DNA of 34,524 bases from positions 1 through 34,524 of the forward strand of contig JAIXTE010000068.1 in NCBI GenBank assembly GCA_027484315.1, written 5' to 3'. The stretch comes from Burkholderiales bacterium (lineage in GTDB: Bacteria; Pseudomonadota; Gammaproteobacteria; Burkholderiales; Burkholderiaceae_B). Each line of letters begins with the position of its first letter. The first letter of the stretch is position 1. Under the pieces are notes generated by a model. That model was not told the DNA's origin, made no database searches, and saw nothing but the letters and a program-made list of their open reading frames with translations. Shown here piece after piece: positions 14,051 to 21,270 of this stretch. A program made the translations under genes and the position numbers.

Positions 14051-14770
14051 ATGACAAAATGTCTTGTCGACGGATATGATATAAAGGCAGCCATGAAAAA
14101 ATTAAAAAAAGATCCCCTTCTTCTACAGGCGGAAGAACTCCTGGATACCGGGGCGAAAATCCTTCGAAAGCAAGACCAATTCTTCGACCTGGATCAATTC
14201 AGATCCGCCACCAGGTCTCCCCACCCCACCCGCTCAGCCCTTGCACAGAATATGATGCTTACTCCTTTGGTGCTGGGGTCCCCCATAGAGGATGTTTTTG
14301 CTTACCTAAAGATGACATCTGAAACAGATGACTTCTATGACTGGTGGCTTAGAACCGCAAATGACTATTCCTTCAGCCATGCTGTAAAGCAGACAAACCT
14401 CAAGAGTGACCGCGCATCATCTGGGACCTTCATGGGTAACTCCATGTCCTACATGCTCAGCGTGAGGGCCTGTACCAGAAAGATACCGGTTTTTGAAATA
14501 GACGACCGACTCGCGACTCTCTTGGACGAAAGCGATATTGGCCAGGATCTCACCGTGGGCGAGATTGAGAATGTTCCTTTCAATTTGATGTACGTCGAAC
14601 TGGGAGAGAAGCACCCCCTCGATCTGTACGTGCCAAACATCCAAACCGGTGACCATCGACTGGAGGGCTTTTATGTCATCAAGTCGGAGACCCCGCCAAA
14701 CCCTCACACCAAAGACACCATAACAATTCCCTTTGAGTTCAAAGGGAATATTCTCAGAACCGAGTTATAG
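14051..14770 (+). CDS. Hypothetical protein, 239 aa
   Basis: Soluble. A basic N-terminus (MTKCLVDGYDIKAAMKKLKK) precedes a mainly helical region and a beta-rich C-terminal ~90 residues (VFEIDDRLATLL, IENVPFNLMYVELG, GFYVIKSETPP, ITIPFEFKGN). No family recognised. It starts 33 nt after the gene at 13706 with a weak ribosome site and ends 18 nt before the minus-strand tRNA-Phe gene. Function unknown. Confidence 0.6.
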   Translation: MTKCLVDGYDIKAAMKKLKKDPLLLQAEELLDTGAKILRKQDQFFDLDQFRSATRSPHPTRSALAQNMMLTPLVLGSPIEDVFAYLKMTSETDDFYDWWLRTANDYSFSHAVKQTNLKSDRASSGTFMGNSMSYMLSVRACTRKIPVFEIDDRLATLLDESDIGQDLTVGEIENVPFNLMYVELGEKHPLDLYVPNIQTGDHRLEGFYVIKSETPPNPHTKDTITIPFEFKGNILRTEL

Positions 14771-14788
14771 ACCAGTTTGAAAAAATAT

Positions 14789-14864
14789 TGGTGCACCCGG
14801 CTGGAATCGAACCAGCGACGCCAAGCTCTTCAGGCTTGCGCTCTACCAACTGAGCTACGGGGGC
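14789..14864 (-). tRNA. tRNA-Phe(GAA)
   Basis: D-stem GCTC/GAGC, anticodon stem CAAGC/GCTTG with loop CTGAAGA, T-stem GCTGG/CCAGC, A plus CCA. The acceptor GCCCCCG/CGGGTGC has one C-T mismatch (3-70). Most downstream tRNA of the minus-strand array. Confidence 0.9.
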
Positions 14865-14909
14865 GAATGAAAAAGATGTGGTCTCGTTAGACGTTCGACA
14901 TGGGGCGTG

Positions 14910-15956
14910 TCAAATCTGCTCAAGACGAATGACGTGTCGAAAATTTCCATAATCCGACGAAAAACCATTCATAGATATTTGTTCTCGCCAAGCAACCGAA
15001 CCGCCCTCCGGCGCAACTGCGACACTTCCAATGTCCACATTCCCTGGGAAACGAAGAGCCCAGTCTTTCCCAGTGCTCAGGTATATACCCGGCTTGTACC
15101 GGTGCTTTTTGTAGTAGGGCTGTCCCGCTGCAAAGATCAACCCCTTGTTTGAAACATAGATCCTATAAGAGCTCTCTAAACTCCAATCATACCAAGGGAC
15201 AAAGGAGCTCGTGACATCAAATTGTTCGCTGATATGCGTAACCTGAATACCCTTGGTGACCTTTTGCAGGGCAAGTCGTCTCTCTAAAATAAGCGACGGA
15301 TACGCTATCCAGCCCCCGTTAATCTCGTCAGGCTTTATGACAGGGTTGTCTCGGGCCAAAGGCCAGTCGATGGTCTTTAGCTGAACTTTGGTTTTTCCAT
15401 CTGAATAAATCAACTCGGTTGAGTCGGTCGGAGTGGACCTACATGCCAAGATAGGATACTCGTTCGAAACGGTTCTTTTTGCTCCCGCTTTTCTGCCCAT
15501 CGGCCCAAGTCCCATAATTCCGTGGAGGCCGCTTTTTTCTAGTTGTTCCCTCGTCTTCGTCAAAGAGTATTTGCAATCACTAATGGGGCGCCAATCACCC
15601 CCAATCGGCCTTAATTTCAATTGCACATCACTGAGATCGAGTCCAACTGTGCTTTTTAGGCTGCCACCAAGCAGGAGTTGGTCCCCACTTGTTTTGCATG
15701 ATTGTTGACCCTCAACAAAAGAAACAATTGATGGCGAAACCCCAAAAGACTGCTTGATCAACGCAGTCTTTTTTCTGAAACCACCGATCCAGAGCATAGA
15801 GTGTCCTGCCCAATAAATTGCCCCCGTGGGTTCATATGCGGAAGCCGGGGGCTGTAAATCTTTGTCCGAAGCAAGAATAGTTTCTGGACGTGATGCAAGC
15901 AGGCCCGCCATACCGAAAACAATTTGTCTGCGTATTTTATTGATAATTTCACCCAT
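14910..15956 (-). CDS. Exported protein of unknown function, 348 aa
   Basis: The N-terminus has NKIRRQIVFGMAGLLAS, a twin-Arg followed by a hydrophobic stretch, so a Tat-type signal is possible though the motif is not canonical. The mature part is rich in repeated strand-turn segments with aromatic residues (IYWAGHSMLWIGG, YRIYVSNKGLIFAAGQPYY, VDIGSVAVAPEGGSVAWREQ), suggesting a beta-propeller-like repeat fold; this is inference. Two Cys could pair in the periplasm. It lies between tRNA-Phe and tRNA-Trp-like on the same strand and may be part of that long transcript. Function unknown. Confidence 0.65.
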   Translation of the reverse strand: MGEIINKIRRQIVFGMAGLLASRPETILASDKDLQPPASAYEPTGAIYWAGHSMLWIGGFRKKTALIKQSFGVSPSIVSFVEGQQSCKTSGDQLLLGGSLKSTVGLDLSDVQLKLRPIGGDWRPISDCKYSLTKTREQLEKSGLHGIMGLGPMGRKAGAKRTVSNEYPILACRSTPTDSTELIYSDGKTKVQLKTIDWPLARDNPVIKPDEINGGWIAYPSLILERRLALQKVTKGIQVTHISEQFDVTSSFVPWYDWSLESSYRIYVSNKGLIFAAGQPYYKKHRYKPGIYLSTGKDWALRFPGNVDIGSVAVAPEGGSVAWREQISMNGFSSDYGNFRHVIRLEQI

Positions 15957-16031
15957 GAAAAATATTAAGCCCGGAGACTCAAGACGATCATGTCAACTTT
16001 ACCAAATGGTTTACCTGCGAAAATTTTAAAG

Positions 16032-16107
16032 TGGCGTCAGAGCAGGGAATCGAACCCATGACTGCGCAGATTTGGAGGCTGGCCGACCGCCATCGTCTTC
16101 CTCTGAC
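16032..16107 (-). tRNA. tRNA-Trp(CCA)-like, degenerate
   Basis: The acceptor GTCAGAG/CTCTGAC is perfect, with G discriminator and encoded CCA as in bacterial tRNA-Trp, and the anticodon loop CTCCAAA is right for Trp. The inner arms are poor: the D-arm has only GAC/GTC, the anticodon stem pairs at 3 of 5, and the T-stem at 3 of 5. Could be functional with weak arms or a decaying gene. Confidence 0.6.
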
Positions 16108-16119
16108 GCTGATGAAAAT

Positions 16120-16194
16120 TGGCTCCACGACTTGGGCTTGAACCAAGCTCACGAGGATTAACAGTCCTGCCGCACACCCGGTGCGTTTCGTGGA
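16120..16194 (-). tRNA. tRNA-Asn(GTT)
   Basis: TCCACGA/TCGTGGA acceptor, D-stem CGCA/TGCG, anticodon arm CAGGA-CTGTTAA-TCCTC, T-stem CTTGG/CCAAG, G plus CCA. Position 8 is A rather than the usual T. Confidence 0.88.
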
Positions 16195-16219
16195 AAGGGT
16201 TTGTGTAAACGAAGAGAAA

Positions 16220-16296
<77 letters not shown>

Positions 16297-16306
16297 AGAA
16301 AAAAAA

Positions 16307-16393
16307 TGGTGGGCAAGGTAGGACTCGAACCTACAATGTTTCTTAAGTGACAGATTTACAGTCTGCGTGCTTCAGCCTTTTGCATACTTACCC
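16307..16393 (-). tRNA. tRNA-Tyr(GTA)
   Basis: GGGTAAG/CTTGCCC acceptor with one T-G, D-stem TGC/GCA, anticodon arm GCAGA-CTGTAAA-TCTGT, long bacterial-type variable arm, T-stem GTAGG/CCTAC, A plus CCA. Confidence 0.93.
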
Positions 16394-16403
16394 GGGTGAA
16401 AAA

Positions 16404-16481
16404 TGGTTGCGGATGGTCGGATTTGAACCGACGACAAAAGGGATATGAGCCCTCTGCTCTACCAGGCTGAGCTACACCGCA
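16404..16481 (-). tRNA. tRNA-Met(CAT), bulged acceptor
   Basis: D-stem GCTC/GAGC, anticodon arm GAGGG-CTCATAT-CCCTT, T-stem GTCGG/CCGAC, encoded CCA. The 3' acceptor strand CATCCGCA has one extra T relative to the complement of TGCGGTG, so the stem carries a bulge. The anticodon arm does not match the lysidine tRNA-Ile pattern at 12908, so elongator Met is more likely. Confidence 0.75.
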
Positions 16482-16490
16482 TCTGAACTT

Positions 16491-16557
16491 CTAGAGCTGC
16501 CTTGGGTGCGCTGGCTTCTGCGCCAGTTCGCTCCCCAAGGGTTTTTGCTTGCTCTAG
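16491..16557. other. Three-level nested inverted repeat
   Basis: CTAGAGC (16491-16497) pairs with GCTCTAG (16551-16557); inside, CCTTGGG (16500-16506) pairs with CCCAAGG (16534-16540); inside that, CTGGC pairs with GCCAG (16511-16526). T5 follows the middle stem on the plus strand, but the surrounding genes run on the minus strand. It sits between a small gene and tRNA-Met and could be an RNA-processing structure or terminator. Confidence 0.55.
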
Positions 16558-16871
16558 GCCGCAATCGGCCTTAACGGTTTACCAGAGCCGATCCTCAAAG
16601 TGTGGTCAGCAGGTTTAGAACCTTGCGTTGCAGCTCTGGTATATGACGAAAAATTGCCCAGAAGGTGCTCTGTCCTGAGCATGGTTCTTGTGGCCAAAGC
16701 CAGATCGCTTTGCGAGAAAACCCGCTGCGCCTGGTTTACCTTGCCGTTGACTTTTATCTCAACGAGCCAGCTTTTCAGATCTTTCTTACTGGACACTTCA
16801 TGTTTGACTTCCCCCAACATCGATATGGTGGGGCGGGTCACAATTTCGATCCCTTTGGTATTCTTGTGCAT
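16554..16871 (-). CDS. Small basic protein, 105 aa, hypothetical
   Basis: The start is set at ATG 16871, 8 nt after GGGGGG; an in-frame ATG at 16889 has no such site. The protein is basic, with a beta-strand-like region (SKKDLKSWLVEIKVNGK) followed by a helix and a basic tail; no signal peptide. It lies between tRNA-Glu and tRNA-Met on the same strand, so it is probably read from the tRNA transcript. The strong ribosome site and clean frame favour a real gene. Function unknown. Confidence 0.6.
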   Translation of the reverse strand: MHKNTKGIEIVTRPTISMLGEVKHEVSSKKDLKSWLVEIKVNGKVNQAQRVFSQSDLALATRTMLRTEHLLGNFSSYTRAATQGSKPADHTLRIGSGKPLRPIAA

Positions 16872-16911
16872 GGTCTTCCCCCCCTTCATAAGTTGGTGAA
16901 ATTAGATGTGG

Positions 16912-16987
16912 TGGCACTCCCAACCGGATTCGAACCGGTGTTTTCGCCGTGAAAGGGCGACGTCCTGGGCCTCTAGACGATGGGAGC
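16912..16987 (-). tRNA. tRNA-Glu(TTC)
   Basis: GCTCCCA/TGGGAGT acceptor (one G-T), D-region GTCTAGAGGCCCAGGAC as in other bacterial tRNA-Glu, anticodon stem CGCC/GGCG with loop CTTTCAC, G plus CCA. Confidence 0.93.
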
Positions 16988-17022
16988 ATTTTTACTTTAG
17001 CCGGGTGGCTTTTCGAAAGACA

Positions 17023-17184
17023 TCAAGATGCCCTTTGAAAAACTTCCTGGCCCTTGTTCAATGCGATGCGTGTTTCGCGCCGCTTTGATTTATGTGACTT
17101 CTGGTGTTGACCGCCGCCACTTCGAAACTTCACCGAGGTGTCCTTTCTTGGGGAGGGCAGCTTCCCCACAAGTTTTGATTTCAT
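17023..17184 (-). CDS. Very basic small protein, 53 aa
   Basis: ATG at 17184 lies 7 nt after AGGAG, a good ribosome site. The product (MKSKLVGKLPSPRKDTSVKF...) has many Lys, Arg and His with a Gly-rich centre (RSGGGQHQKSHKSKRRETR), suggesting nucleic-acid binding. No known family. It lies between two tRNA elements on the same strand, like the gene at 16554. Too short to be certain, but the start signal is better than chance. Confidence 0.55.
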   Translation of the reverse strand: MKSKLVGKLPSPRKDTSVKFRSGGGQHQKSHKSKRRETRIALNKGQEVFQRAS

Positions 17185-17268
17185 GGCTTTCTCCTGGTAA
17201 ATCTGTGGCAGCAATATTAACGATCTTCCCTTTTAACTCCGGCTACGGTCATGCGGGCAGCCTAAAAC

Positions 17269-17343
17269 TGGGGCGACACATAGATTCGAATCGGTGGCCT
17301 CCGACTTGGAATGACGGCGATTTACCAACTGATCTATGCACGA
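17269..17343 (-). pseudogene. Degenerate tRNA-Gly(TCC)-like element
   Basis: A D-loop-like TA-GATC-AGTTGGTA, an anticodon-arm-like CCGTC-ATTCCAA-GTCGG and a T-loop-like GATTCGAATC appear in the right order and spacing. However, the T-stem and 7-bp acceptor do not pair and the CCA is out of register. Instead CATAGAT near the 5' end is complementary to ATCTATG near the 3' end, giving a different long stem. Probably a decayed tRNA or a tRNA mimic. Confidence 0.4.
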
Positions 17344-17524
17344 TTTGAACCTTTTGATTTGGAAAGCACCCTGGTGAAAGCGGGGCGGGTTTTAAGCTTA
17401 TTCAATGGGCGGTGGGTCTGTAGCGACACGTACGAAGTCAAGAAGTTGACTCTTTCCGATTTCCCATTCGCTTCGGTTCCCCGCTTAAAGCAAAGCGCTT
17501 ACCAAATCAAAACAATCCAATTAA
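17344..17524. other. 181 nt between tRNA-like element and tRNA-Thr
   Basis: No gene is supported. A stretch near 17470-17510 looks weakly like tRNA D- and anticodon-arm sequence on the minus strand (TTGGTAAGCGC, then CTTTG/CGGGG around CTTTAAG), but it lacks a T-arm and acceptor. Confidence 0.3.
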
Positions 17525-17601
17525 TGGCGCCGGTTGTCCGCCTCGAACGGACGACCTCTCGCTTACAAGGCGAGTGCTACTACCAACTGAGCTAAACCGG
17601 C
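17525..17601 (-). tRNA. tRNA-Thr(TGT)
   Basis: GCCGGTT/AACCGGC acceptor, anticodon stem CTCGC/GCGAG with loop CTTGTAA, T-stem GTCCG/CGGAC, G plus CCA. The D-loop is slightly long (AGTTGGTAGTA). Reads ACA. First tRNA of the minus-strand array. Confidence 0.93.
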
Positions 17602-17692
17602 TAATAATCATTCAGATTATTTGAACAACATTGACGCATCTTTCCTGTCTCGCCAAAAAAACAATTTGTCGCCAGGAATAAATGAATCACTA

Positions 17693-17745
17693 GGTTGAGT
17701 AAGCACAACGGTCGATTTACAAGTGACCGTCGCACTTACTCAACC
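17693..17745. other. Long two-part hairpin
   Basis: GGTTGAGTAAG (17693-17703) pairs perfectly with CTTACTCAACC (17735-17745). After a symmetric 4-nt internal loop, ACGGTC pairs with GACCGT around an 11-nt loop. No T-run follows in either direction. It lies between tRNA-Thr and a small gene, upstream of tRNA-Thr in the transcription sense, so it may be a processing or stability element. Confidence 0.6.
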
Positions 17746-17918
17746 CAACCTACAAAATACAAATTCGAATTGTTAAAGAACATACGTCGATCCAGCAGTC
17801 TGAATGACGGGGTTCTTTTGAAGGGAGCTTTGGAGGCTTAAGAGGATTTTGGGATTGTGTCCCACTCTATTGGCTTTTGGACTCCCTTCCCAGGGAACCC
17901 AGTAAACCTCTGGTTTAC
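17746..17918. other. 173 nt leader between small gene and hairpin
   Basis: No gene. It contains a short hairpin AGTAAACC-TCT-GGTTTACT near 17901-17919, at the end of the 66-aa frame. Nothing else is supported. Confidence 0.35.
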
Positions 17919-18119
17919 TTAGCCTGGAAAGTGCAACTTACGGATGTACTGCGGGTTTTGACGCTCATATCGCTTAAAACTGTCAAAGCTATACATGCAA
18001 TCCGCAAAAAATGTGAAACACCAATTAATTGAATTTTTAAATTCCCGCACACCATTGCGCACAGCGGCAGCCAGTGCTGCTTGCACTTGGTAATCCTTCT
18101 GTGTTTGGTTTGCGTTCAT
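17919..18119 (-). CDS. Small protein, 66 aa, hypothetical
   Basis: ATG 18119 follows AAGAGA and a near-consensus promoter (18154-18182), which favours expression of this frame. The product is basic and aromatic (ALAAAVRNGVREFKNS, WCFTFFADCMYSFDSFKRY) with two Cys; no signal peptide. Nothing recognised. It would be the first gene of the transcript that continues into the minus-strand tRNA array, so it may instead be a leader with little protein role. Confidence 0.5.
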   Translation of the reverse strand: MNANQTQKDYQVQAALAAAVRNGVREFKNSINWCFTFFADCMYSFDSFKRYERQNPQYIRKLHFPG

Positions 18120-18153
18120 AAAATTCTCTTGTTTGGTTTAACGATCTGGAGTG

Positions 18154-18182
18154 ATCTTAATTATTTAATGTCAACTTGTCAA
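18154..18182 (-). promoter_or_regulatory. Strong leftward promoter of the minus-strand tRNA array
   Basis: On the minus strand consensus TTGACA (18182-18177), a 17-base spacer and TAAGAT (18159-18154). It is the only strong promoter found upstream of the nine minus-strand tRNA elements. It is divergent from the dnaN promoter. Confidence 0.8.
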
Positions 18183-18298
18183 GTATTTTTGAACAAGAAG
18201 CTTAAAAAATACAATATTTTTTTCGTCCGGGCAAATTAGTAAAGATAGAGCGAGCAATATTTCGGCGCAAATAACACCATCGGATCGATCGCAAGTTA

Positions 18299-18327
18299 TT
18301 GATATCTTGGCAATTTTGTGTTATATT
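18299..18327 (+). promoter_or_regulatory. dnaN promoter
   Basis: TTGATA (18299-18304), a 17-base spacer and TATATT (18322-18327), 21 nt upstream of the start codon with AGGAG between. Confidence 0.8.
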
Positions 18328-18348
18328 TAATTTAAACAGGAGACCACA

Positions 18349-19446
18349 ATGCTAACAGTAAACCGAGAAGCACTTTTAACAAAGCTATCGATCGTAAGCA
18401 ATGCAGTTGCTCGGCGGTCAACACTTCCGATTCTCTCGAACGTCTACTTGGGCATCTCGGACGGAAGAATGAAGCTAATCGGCCACAACATGGAGACCCA
18501 GATCGAAAGTACACTGGAAGGCCTGAAGAGTGAGGAGGACACGGAGTTTACTGTTAGCTGCAAGAAATTCATCGATGTCTTGAAGGCCATTGATTCGGAC
18601 GAAGCAAAGCTAGACTTTGACGGAAAAAAACTTGTGGTTAAGGCGGGCAAGAGTAAATTCACCTTACAGACGCTGCCCGGCGTAGACTTCCCGAAGATCA
18701 AAACACCAGACGAGTTTTCAAGCACTCTGAAGTTGTCTCAACGTGAACTCAAGCGAATTCTATCCAACGTAAACTTTTGCGCACCCGCTTCGGATACTCG
18801 ATACTATTTGAACGGCGTCCTCCTGGTCGTAGAAAAGGGGTTCTTACGTGCCGTTGGAACAGACGGCCACCGCCTGGCCTATTGCCACACCGCTCAGACC
18901 CAGATTGAAAAGGGGATGGAGGTTATCCTTCCAAAGGACGCCGTGGGAGAGATCATTAGACTTCTCGCAGATTCAGAAGATGAAGTAGCAATCAGTTTCG
19001 CCCAGGCTCAATGCCGTTTCGAGTTAAATGACGTGGTAATGATCTCAAAGCTGGTCGAAGGGAAATTCCCAGACTACAAACGAGTCATCCCAGCCACTCA
19101 CTCCAACGTGATGCTTGTACACAAAGCCGAGATTCTCCCTGCCCTTCAGCGTGCGGCATTGCTCACAAACGACAAATACCGTGGAGTTAGGCTTGAGCTT
19201 TCCACAGGAAACCTTGCTCTAAGGACTGACAACATGGAACAGGAGAATTCATCCGAAGACCTAGAAGTCGAATATTCAGGTGATGTACTGTCCTCAGGAT
19301 TCAACATTGTCTACCTCCTGGACGTGGTACAGACCCTCAAATGTGAGCGAATTCAGTTCGCCTTCAGTGATGGCCAATCAAGTGTATTGGTGACGGCCGA
19401 GGGTGCGTCCGACTTCAAGTACGTGACAATGCCAATGAGAATTTAG
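18349..19446 (+). CDS. dnaN: DNA polymerase III sliding clamp (beta subunit)
   Basis: 365 residues, the usual clamp length (366 in E. coli). The start MLTVNREALLTKLSIVSNAVARR, the internal VGTDGHRLAYC (three-domain clamp signature) and the C-terminal YVTMPMRI, a variant of the MPMR ending that shapes the peptide-binding pocket, are all present. The protein would form the dimeric ring that tethers DNA polymerase and other partners to DNA. No dnaA, recF or gyrB lies nearby, so this is an accessory copy carried by the replicon. Three small genes follow in close order and may share its transcript. It could recruit the window's methyltransferases, which carry clamp-binding-like peptides. Confidence 0.97.
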   Translation: MLTVNREALLTKLSIVSNAVARRSTLPILSNVYLGISDGRMKLIGHNMETQIESTLEGLKSEEDTEFTVSCKKFIDVLKAIDSDEAKLDFDGKKLVVKAGKSKFTLQTLPGVDFPKIKTPDEFSSTLKLSQRELKRILSNVNFCAPASDTRYYLNGVLLVVEKGFLRAVGTDGHRLAYCHTAQTQIEKGMEVILPKDAVGEIIRLLADSEDEVAISFAQAQCRFELNDVVMISKLVEGKFPDYKRVIPATHSNVMLVHKAEILPALQRAALLTNDKYRGVRLELSTGNLALRTDNMEQENSSEDLEVEYSGDVLSSGFNIVYLLDVVQTLKCERIQFAFSDGQSSVLVTAEGASDFKYVTMPMRI

Positions 19447-19447
19447 G

Positions 19448-19708
19448 ATGCCAAAGATGACTTTTGATCAGGCTTGCGAAACATGGCTCTATAGTGCCGC
19501 AGGCAAGGATATAGCCGAACATTTCTTCCTATGCGGATCTCAAAGTGGGGAGCCTACGCTCTCCCTTGAGGATTTAGACCCTCGCGCGCTGGCCGCCTTT
19601 AAGGAGGCCTATCAAAAGTGGGCTGAGACACCATCCGAACTTCGTGTAGATCGGGCGAAATTGTTCTTCAATCTGGGTTCGAGCTACCACAGTGGAAACA
19701 AGCTATGA
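19448..19708 (+). CDS. Hypothetical protein, 86 aa
   Basis: Starts 1 nt after the dnaN stop codon and overlaps the next gene by 4 nt (ATGA), so it is translationally coupled within a dnaN operon. Mainly helical: DQACETWLYSAAGKDIAEHF, then LDPRALAAFKEAYQKWAETP. Soluble, acidic, no signal peptide. No family recognised. Its tight placement suggests a role with the clamp or replication, which is inference from position only. Confidence 0.65.
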   Translation: MPKMTFDQACETWLYSAAGKDIAEHFFLCGSQSGEPTLSLEDLDPRALAAFKEAYQKWAETPSELRVDRAKLFFNLGSSYHSGNKL

Positions 19709-20151
19709 AACAGAAACAACTGGAGATTTTGTGGGCCAAATACATTGATAAAGCCTCTCCTATTCTTGGGAGCGTAGAGCCTCAGGACACCGTGATCCTT
19801 CTCTACCATCGCGATGACCTGGAAATATCAAGAGATTTTAGAGCTGTCCGTGTCCCCGGGACAACAAACTGGTTGAAGCTGAGCAATTTCAGCTCAAGCG
19901 CGATATTTTCCAAAAAATCTTTTGACTGGATCATGGTGCATTACCCCAGGAGCAATGACAACGAGAATGCATTGGAGATCTGCGTGCAGGTGGGACTAGG
20001 AGACCCATTTACCCAAGAGGTTCTTAGCGAGCTTCCCCTTAAAAAGGGCCTTCCCTTTATCATTCTCGCGCAAATGCTTGATATGGCCTCGCGCATGGAC
20101 CCCAGCATACGATCTAATCCGTCGATACCGCTGACATTCAACGCAGCTTAA
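19705..20151 (+). CDS. Hypothetical protein, 148 aa
   Basis: Overlaps the upstream gene by 4 nt. The N-terminus MKQKQLEILW contains QLEILW, a loose match to the clamp-binding hexapeptide, worth noting beside dnaN but not convincing alone. The remainder looks alpha/beta (DTVILLYHRDDLEISRDF, WIMVHYPRSNDNENALEICV, LPFIILAQMLDMASRM). No membrane segment or known family. Third gene of the presumed dnaN operon. Confidence 0.65.
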   Translation: MKQKQLEILWAKYIDKASPILGSVEPQDTVILLYHRDDLEISRDFRAVRVPGTTNWLKLSNFSSSAIFSKKSFDWIMVHYPRSNDNENALEICVQVGLGDPFTQEVLSELPLKKGLPFIILAQMLDMASRMDPSIRSNPSIPLTFNAA

Positions 20152-20194
20152 TTTGGCGCCAAGCTCTATTCTGCGATTCACCCTGCCTATTTAG

Positions 20195-21148
20195 GTGGCT
20201 TCTCTCTCGAAACTTGCTATTTTTGCATCAAGTAGAGCAAAAAGAAGACGCCAAATGAAAGTGATTGGGAAGTGGAAGAACACAACTGAAAGACTCCTTA
20301 TGAGCAACCCAGGCCTACTTCGGATGCCCGAGGACGCCCTGGGTCGCAGGCTAAGCATATCTGACGACATAGACCTTCCTCGAATGGCTCGTATGTTTGC
20401 CAACAAGGCTCACCCGCCCCAGTCGATGGCTGAAAGGGCTGCGAAGCTGTACCAGGGGCTTTTTGATGACACAATCATTGAGCGCTTCATTTGCCCGATC
20501 ACCGAGATCTCAAGATTCAGGTCACCAGGGATCAGCGAGTCTTACATGTCCTGCCTAGACCGCTACGCAAGAATCGAATGCGCAGACCTGGTTTCAATAC
20601 CAAGCACATACGGGTTAACCCAACTATTGAACTCTCCAGACCTGCGGGATTCCGTTGCTTCTGGGAAGATGTCTCTCGTTAGAAAAAAATGGGACTACAG
20701 ACTATGCCTAGACAACGAGGCTAACTTAGATACGTTCATAGCCACTCGATACATGGCAAAACATTTGGGTGTGGAAATTACCCTTCCCTTCGCTCTCAAG
20801 GAAATCTCCTTGTCACCTTCGGCTAGTGAACAATTCAACGAACAGTTCCAAGCAATATTGATCAACTCAAAAAACCCCGTGGACTTCAATGAGATGACCT
20901 CGTTCTTGTCACTCAAAGGATGTCATTTTTTATACCAGGGACTCCCGGAGTCATCACTTTGCTTAATCCTACTCGATAGGCAACATACCGCATCAAACGA
21001 AATAGGAACCGAATTAAAAAATAGGGGCGCGTTTGATTTCAATGATCTGCTCGACGAAATGCTTGCCGACCAAATGGTGAACATCAGGCAGAACAGGGTC
21101 ATCGATCCATCCAGCGAGAAAACAAGCAGCCCTCTTATGGCTGCGTAG
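20195..21148 (+). CDS. Hypothetical protein, 297-317 aa
   Basis: The frame opens with GTG at 20195 without a ribosome site; an ATG at 20255 (protein starting MKVIGKWKNTTERL) is equally possible. It is mainly helical with repeated Ser/Leu/Arg-rich segments (RMARMFANKAHPPQSMAERAA, IERFICPITEISRF, MAKHLGVEITLPFALKEISL) and no signal peptide. Two CxxxRYAR-like stretches occur but no catalytic motif is evident. Probably the last gene of the dnaN unit, 43 nt after its neighbour. Function unknown. Confidence 0.6.
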   Translation: MASLSKLAIFASSRAKRRRQMKVIGKWKNTTERLLMSNPGLLRMPEDALGRRLSISDDIDLPRMARMFANKAHPPQSMAERAAKLYQGLFDDTIIERFICPITEISRFRSPGISESYMSCLDRYARIECADLVSIPSTYGLTQLLNSPDLRDSVASGKMSLVRKKWDYRLCLDNEANLDTFIATRYMAKHLGVEITLPFALKEISLSPSASEQFNEQFQAILINSKNPVDFNEMTSFLSLKGCHFLYQGLPESSLCLILLDRQHTASNEIGTELKNRGAFDFNDLLDEMLADQMVNIRQNRVIDPSSEKTSSPLMAA

Positions 21149-21270
21149 TCATGCTGCCTGTTTCTGACCCAACGATTTACCTCTTCGAAGAAAGTTGCTT
21201 GATTTTGACTTTGTTCGAAGCTTATATGGATGACGTACGGAAATCTTTTGACCTGTTTTCATAAAACACC

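Noticed and set aside
17450-17520. Another minus-strand tRNA (possible suppressor-like anticodon loop)
   Set aside because: Only D- and anticodon-arm resemblance; no T-arm, acceptor or CCA.
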